A DNA stretch of 64,000 nucleotides from Benincasa hispida (lineage: Eukaryota; Streptophyta; Magnoliopsida; Cucurbitales; Cucurbitaceae), in NCBI RefSeq assembly GCF_009727055.1, contig NW_024064153.1, positions 842,281 through 906,280 of the forward strand, written 5' to 3'. The translations under genes were made by a program, and so were the position numbers. Under the pieces are notes generated by a model, which was given only the letters and a program-made list of their open reading frames with translations, ran no database searches and was not told the DNA's origin. The first letter of the stretch is position 1. Each line of letters begins with the position of its first letter. This document shows positions 59,190 to 64,000 of this stretch, piece after piece.

Positions 59190-60880
59190 ATCTCCCACTT
59201 GTCCTAAAGTGACTGGGTGTACAAGATAACAATAAGTACAAAAAAATAAACTAAGGCACTAAGGCCCAGTACAAAAATCTCCCACTGGCTCTAGTTCAGC
59301 CGCGGGCGATCCTATAGACCTATGCTCTGCAAATGACCCTAAAAAACTGTAGCCGTGAGAGCCTCCGTAAACGAGTCAGCAACGTTATGCTCCGAAGCGA
59401 TCTTCGTGACTATCACGTCCCCTCGAGTTGGCAACAACGCCACTATTGTCAAAATACAGTGTGATAGGTAGGTGCATATCTAGAACTACTTCCAAATCAT
59501 CCAAGAATTTGTGTAGCCATACTTCTTTTTTAGCAGCTTCACATAAGGCCATGTATTATACTTCCATTGTGAAGTCAGCGATACAACTTTGCTTAATGCT
59601 TCTCCAAACTATAGCTCCTCCATTAAGAGTGAAAACAGACCCCGAAGTAGATTTCATTGAATCTACATCAGTCTGGAAATCAGAATCAATATATCTTGTA
59701 AGGATCAAATCCTTAGGTCCATACACAAGCATATAGTCCCTCGTTGTCCTTAGATACTTGAGGATGTTTTTGACAGTAGTCCAATGACTGTGTCCTGGAT
59801 TGGATTGGAACCTGCTGATGATTCCAACTGCAAAGCATATGTCAGGGCGTGTACATAACATTGCGTACATCAAACTCCCAATTGTAGATGCGTATGGAGT
59901 TCTTGTCATTTCCTCAACATCTTGAGGTGTCTTAGGACATTGTTCCTTTGACAAATGAATTCCATGTCTAAAAGGTAACATACCTCTTTTGGAATTTTGC
60001 ATATTATATTTTGACAACATCTTGTCAATATAAGATGCCTGAGATAGTGCTAGAGTTCTATTCTTTAGTTTTCGAAATATTTGTATACCTAGAACGTATT
60101 GAGTATCACCCAAATCTTTCATTTGGAATTGTGTTGGTAACCATCTCTTCACATCAGCAAGGAAGCTTGTCTCATTCCCAATGAGCAAGATATCATCAAC
60201 ATAAAGAACTAAGAATGCTACAGTCTTGTTGTTTATCTTCTTGTATACACAAGGTTCGTCAACATTCTGTTCAAAGCCATAAGATTTGATCACAATATCA
60301 AACCTTATATTCCAGGATCTTGATGCTTGTTTTAACCCATAAATGGATCGTTTAAGCTTAGAAACTTTTTGTTCCTATCCTTATTCGATGAACCCTTCTG
60401 GTTGAGACATAAAAATACTTTCATCAAGATAGCCGTTCAAAAAAGTTGGCTTGACATCCATTTGCCATATTAGTCATAATATGTGGCAATGGATAGAAGT
60501 ATTCTAATTGATTTTACCATGGCAACGGGAGAAAAAGTTCCTTCATAATCAACCCCTTATCTTTGGGTAAAACCTTTCACCACGAGTTTGGCTTTATAGG
60601 TTTGCACCTTGCCAGTTTGGTCTCGTTTTCTCTTGTAGATCCATTTGCAACCTATGGGTTTAACCCCATATGGTTGATCTACAAGTTCCCAGACAGAGTT
60701 GAAGTACATAGACTCCATTTCAACGTTCATGGCTTTTATCCATTATTCCCTATCAATATCTTCCATTGCCTTTTTAAAGGTTAATGGATCCTCTAAACCA
60801 TCATCCTGTATGATGTCTTGAGTTTTTGTTAAACCCATATAACGTTCAGATTGTTGAATAACCCTCCCACTACGTTGAAG
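59190..60880 (-). pseudogene. copia Y pol, RT and RNase H
   Basis: The 245-residue minus-strand frame 59556-60293 carries an RT centre with LVLYVDDILLIGNE (YVDD catalytic pair at about 60195-60206). QMKDLGDTQYVLGIQIF, SLMYAMLCTRPDICFAVG and the RNase H start TDVDSMKSTSGSVFTLNGG follow. Further RNase H sequence continues out of frame to about 59430, and a deletion there removes part before the C-terminal tail. Upstream, broken frames give SIYGLKQASRSWNIRFD (about 60300-60350) and MDVKPTFLNGYLDESIF-like sequence (about 60400-60465). This is the best-preserved RT active site in the window. Confidence 0.86.
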
Positions 60881-61472
60881 CATACTCAACTTTTGAGATG
60901 GACGTGATGGGACAACAACAGTTGTTGATGGACCAGCTTGATCAACAACTCTTGTTGATGTTCTGTAGCATATTTGGTCATTTCTTGCAATATTAGTTTA
61001 TTGCACGGTAGATGATTTTTTATATGTTCTTCTTCCAAGAATGTAGTGTTTGTCGATACAAATACTTTGTCTTCTTGGGGATCATAGAACAATCCTCCTT
61101 TTGTTTCTTTAGGGTATCCTATAAAAGGCATAATTTCGAACGTGTTTCCAGTTTCTTAGGATTTTGTACCAGCACGTGTGCTGGACAACCCCAAATATGA
61201 AAATGACATAAACTAGTTTTGCGTCCTTTCCATAATTCATACGGTGTTTCTGAAACACTTTTTGAAGGAACAATGTTTAGAATAAATACTGCAATTTGTA
61301 CTGCATACCCCCAAAAGGATTTAGGTAACTGAGCATAACTCATCATTGATCAGACCATGTCTAACAAGGTTCGATTTCTCCTTTCTACAACAACGTTTTG
61401 CTGTGGTGTTTCAGGTGTCGTGAGCTGGGATTGAATTCCATGTTCTGCTAGATAGTTCTGAAATTGTAAATC
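60881..61472 (-). pseudogene. copia Y integrase C-terminal part
   Basis: Two minus-strand frames (60886-61131 and 61119-61346) offset by a shift encode SYAQLPKSFWGYAVQIAVFI, IVPSKSVSETPYELWKGRK and FIGYPKETKGGLFYDPQEDK. Upstream is TPQQNVVVERRN with the acidic residue kept. The integrase core, protease and gag are missing because the sequence is cut at 61472 by a short LTR-like element. Confidence 0.82.
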
Positions 61473-61616
61473 TGTTAGGAACCAGGTAGTATGGGATTCC
61501 TTTGTCCCACATTGGTTAGAATGGGATGACCAATGTGGTACTTAAGTGGCTTGGCTCTCCCACCCGAATAGCTAGCTTTTGGGGTGTGGTTCTCTAAGGT
61601 GCTTAAGTACCTAACA
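61473..61616 (+). mobile_element. Short LTR-like (TRIM-type) element
   Basis: A 144-bp unit with inverted ends TGTTAGG...CCTAACA and an internal inverted pair CCCACATTGGT / ACCAATGTGG. The motif TTTGTCCCACATTGG is common in short plant LTRs. The flanks (AAATC on the left, ATGAT on the right) do not match, so it is a remnant rather than a clean insertion. Confidence 0.5.
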
Positions 61617-62027
61617 ATGATAGGCATCTTACTCAAAAAAGGAAGAGTAAAAGGTTGGAAGGAGCGTCGACGTCAGCGGTTGAGTTCGTTAGGGAGGTTA
61701 AGAACCGCAACTGAACCTTGATGCGCCGGCTTGATGCGGCCACCTTCTTGAGAAGATTTTTCGCGAGCGCAAATGATCGCATAGCCTTGCGATCGCAATC
61801 TCTTAAGGCGCTCGGACGTTAATTTCTTCGAATCATATTTTCGCCTTGCGCCAATGCATTTTCTGCACAAAAATACATAAGTTAGCTGTTTTAATGCGAT
61901 GGCTGCATGCGATCGCAATGTTGTGAACTTAATGCTTTTGGACGCAATATTGTATATTTTTACCATCGCAATCCTGCATTGTTTTATAACTTTGTGCTGT
62001 AATAACGTGCATTTTTGCCCGTTATCA
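61617..62027 (-). mobile_element. Truncated gypsy 3' LTR (minus strand)
   Basis: Ends CGTGCATTTTTGCCCGTTATCA at 62027, the reverse of the gypsy LTR head TGATAACGGGCAAAAATGC. About the first 370-400 bp of the LTR are present. The same phrases occur at 4890-5071 (ACGCATTTTCTGCACAAAAAT). The frame at 61673-61966 is an LTR shadow. Confidence 0.8.
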
Positions 62028-63381
62028 CACCCCCAAATTTAAAACAATGCTTGTCCTCAAGCATAAGCTAAAGATTTTCTTTAGAAAGTCGATCGCCTTC
62101 TCTTTCCTAGATTTCTCAAGGGACCCTTATTCAAATCCTATGCACCAAAATCTCCTTAATTTTTATCCAGGCCTCTTAAAATATTTTTAATATTTAGGGA
62201 CCGCAAGTTTAACCTTAAAAAAAACTTTACTAGATTCCAGGGCATCGCATGATTTATTTTATAAAAAATAAATTCATTGGGGTATTTTGAAATGATTTTT
62301 ATCCTTGCATATTTTAGACACATATATATATATTTTTTCTATATGACCTTGCGCTGATCCAAGTACCTAGCCTTCGTTTTGGCTTGCCCCTACGTGTGTT
62401 ATGCGGACATCCAACTACGAGCAAGGCGCTCTTTCTTAGTCTAAACTCATGCCCATTTGGTAGCGGAGTTGCGATCATTTATTTATGTGTTGATCACGAT
62501 TCCTGCCTTTGTTTTGGCTTGCCCCCACAGGTGTCATGTGAACATCCAACTACGAATAGGATCCGATCGCAACGTTTTTTTTTTTGTAGAACCTAAAAAT
62601 AGTAAGGTCGAAAATGAATACCGCACCCCCAAATTTAAAATATAGCAATGTCCCCATTGCTTAAAGATTGAAAGAAGTCATATGATGCTCTTAGAAAGTT
62701 TCGTACAAAGTCAGTTTGAAAGAAAGTTAGCAGACCACTAACTTCTAGAAATATTTCATGAGTTGACTGTCCTAAAATTTAGTTGACTCTAGTATATATG
62801 AAAAAATAGAGGCATGCGTTTCATCATTGAAATCATAATTGGCAAGGAGAAATAATGCGGTGACTTACTAAATTAATCAATGTTAAATGATTGCGCCGAC
62901 TAAAGAGGATGCGATGATAAAATTTTCAAAATTAAAATGCGATGCGATAGAACAACATTTGGAAATAATGAAGTCAAGGAAAGATACAACCCCCAAATTT
63001 GCGTTGTCGCCCACATTATTTGTGAACACATCCTTCTTTGCAGCGAACTGCTTTCTTCGATTGCAGTGACGGAATAAGCTAGGTGCATCTTTCGTGTGTA
63101 GCGCCTCCACAATTTTTCACCACAATCGTTTGCAAAGAAAACATTGAGAGGGTCAAATAAAAAAATGAAGTTAACAAAATCATTTACTACGATCGTTCAA
63201 CACGATCACATTCTTCCCCCTTTTTTATAATAAAGACAAATATACGATAATAGTTAAAAGAAAGGTAATGAAAGTTCATGAAGCATTGATATATTAAAAA
63301 AAAATAGTCCAAAAGGATTGCGTCCCTGATGAGTTTGAGTCACATAGTAACGCAGGGACTGCTTATTTCAATTTGGACTTT
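62028..63381 (-). other. gypsy 3' untranslated region with three polypurine-like tracts
   Basis: Begins with the reverse polypurine tract CACCCCCAAATTT (62028-62040) and matches 6951-7083 in reverse for about 130 bp. Two more CCCCCAAATTT tracts occur at 62626-62636 and 62990-63000. A diverged direct repeat covers about 62345-62440 and 62480-62575, both with TTTTGGCTTGCCCC and ACATCCAACTACGA. No RT, RNase H or integrase coding sequence is present. Confidence 0.72.
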
Positions 63382-64000
63382 TTACATCCACGACAGTTTT
63401 CTCTTCTTTTCTCGGTCTTTTGGGATCTTGATTGCCTTAATCCAGAGATTTTCCTCGTTAATGTTCATCATGATCTCCCCCTTGTGCACATCAATTTGAG
63501 TGCGACCGGTCGAGAGGAATGGTCGCCCCAATATGATGTGCGCATCGTCTTCTGCTTTATAGTCTAGAATGATGAAGTCTGTCGGCAAGTTGAATTTGTC
63601 AATTAAAATTGTGGCATCTTTCACCTCTCCCTCGGGATGTATTCAGGATCAGTCCACAACTAGGATGGTCTCCGTCATGGGCATGAGTTTGCCCATATTC
63701 AATCGTTTGAAGATTGATAGTGGCATTACGTTTATACTCGCCCCAAGATCGCATAGTGTTTGACCAATTTTGACCCTTCCAATTGAGCATGGTATCGTGA
63801 AGATTCCTAGGTCGCACATTTTTTGTGGAATCGTCGTATTTTGCATTACTTCCATTGTAATGATCTTTCCTTCATCATTCTGTTTCTTTTTCAATCTTTG
63901 CAGGAAAGATGGTAGCTGGACTTCTTATATCTCGTGTTCTAGAGGCTTGAAGGTGGACGCAACTTTTGGGTTCATCTTCTCGGACTCTTCTGAATCATAT
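63382..64000 (-). pseudogene. gypsy aspartic protease fragment
   Basis: Minus-strand frames 63649-63894 (MCDLGIFTIPCSIGRVKIGQ, then the active-site segment CDLGASINVMPLSIFKRL) and 63382-63624 (NLPTDFIILDYKAEDDAHI, IILGRPFLSTGRTQIDVHKG) make up a protease like that at 5225-5560, with a frameshift between them. A lysine-rich linker of gag follows to the window end. After the protease the frame stops and the 3' region follows directly, so the whole RT-RNase H-integrase part is deleted. The element runs off the window. Confidence 0.85.

Noticed and set aside
61673..61966. A 97-codon minus-strand open frame, basic protein
   Set aside because: It lies in the truncated gypsy LTR and has no homologue that I recognise; treated as a chance frame.

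Overview
The window reads as intergenic DNA of a flowering plant. Almost every stretch can be assigned to an LTR retrotransposon, a solo LTR or a DNA-transposon relic. I found no convincing host gene, rRNA gene, tRNA gene or bacterial feature. The Ty1/copia gag and pol fragments resemble families I know from cucurbits such as melon, so Cucurbitaceae is my best guess, but the sequence does not prove it. Coding remnants are broken by stops, frameshifts and deletions, as expected of silenced heterochromatin.

Layout. 1-1045: minus-strand gypsy LTR piece. 1046-8793: Athila/Tat-like Ty3/gypsy element on the plus strand (truncated 5' LTR, PBS, gag, protease, RT, PPT, 3' LTR) that has lost RNase H and integrase and carries a reverse solo LTR of its own family. 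8794-10742: rearranged minus-strand copia. 10743-13146: tail and LTR of a Tekay/Del-like chromovirus with a 28-bp minisatellite. 13147-17445: LTR-like block split by a gypsy solo LTR. 17446-19109: unassigned. 19110-20961: copia solo LTR. 21150-22650: dead CACTA (TNP2) transposase. 22651-26810: 5' end of a minus-strand copia. 26811-28663: LTR-like and unassigned sequence. 28664-40308: a three-level nest, in which the leader and 5' LTR of copia 'Z' are invaded by a solo LTR, which is itself invaded by a gag-only copia 'V'. Z's LTR also holds a Cassandra-like LTR with a 5S-rRNA-like segment. 40309-46352: copia 'X', whose RT is split at the YVDD motif by another solo LTR. 46353-48771: two oppositely oriented LTR pieces. 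48772-59013: copia 'W', complete in outline, inserted in the LTR of copia 'Y' (47010-48771 plus 59014-61472). 61473-61616: short LTR-like element. 61617-64000: minus-strand gypsy relic with protease but no RT.

No genes work together as a system here. Relative history can be read from target-site duplications (TSDs): AGTAC, GAATC/TAATC, CAGAC, CCACT/TCACT, CAACA/CAATA and ACAAT/ACAAC. V is probably the youngest (its LTRs look about 94% identical by eye), and W and the gypsy copies are older.

Two things stand out. First, arrays of a degenerate palindrome, CTAAACGATCGTTTAG, recur in the LTRs or leaders of several copia elements. Second, there are assembly problems: a mate-pair junction adapter at 37454-37488, an 88-N gap at 33970-34057, and a single N at 43680 flanked by a duplicated contig end.
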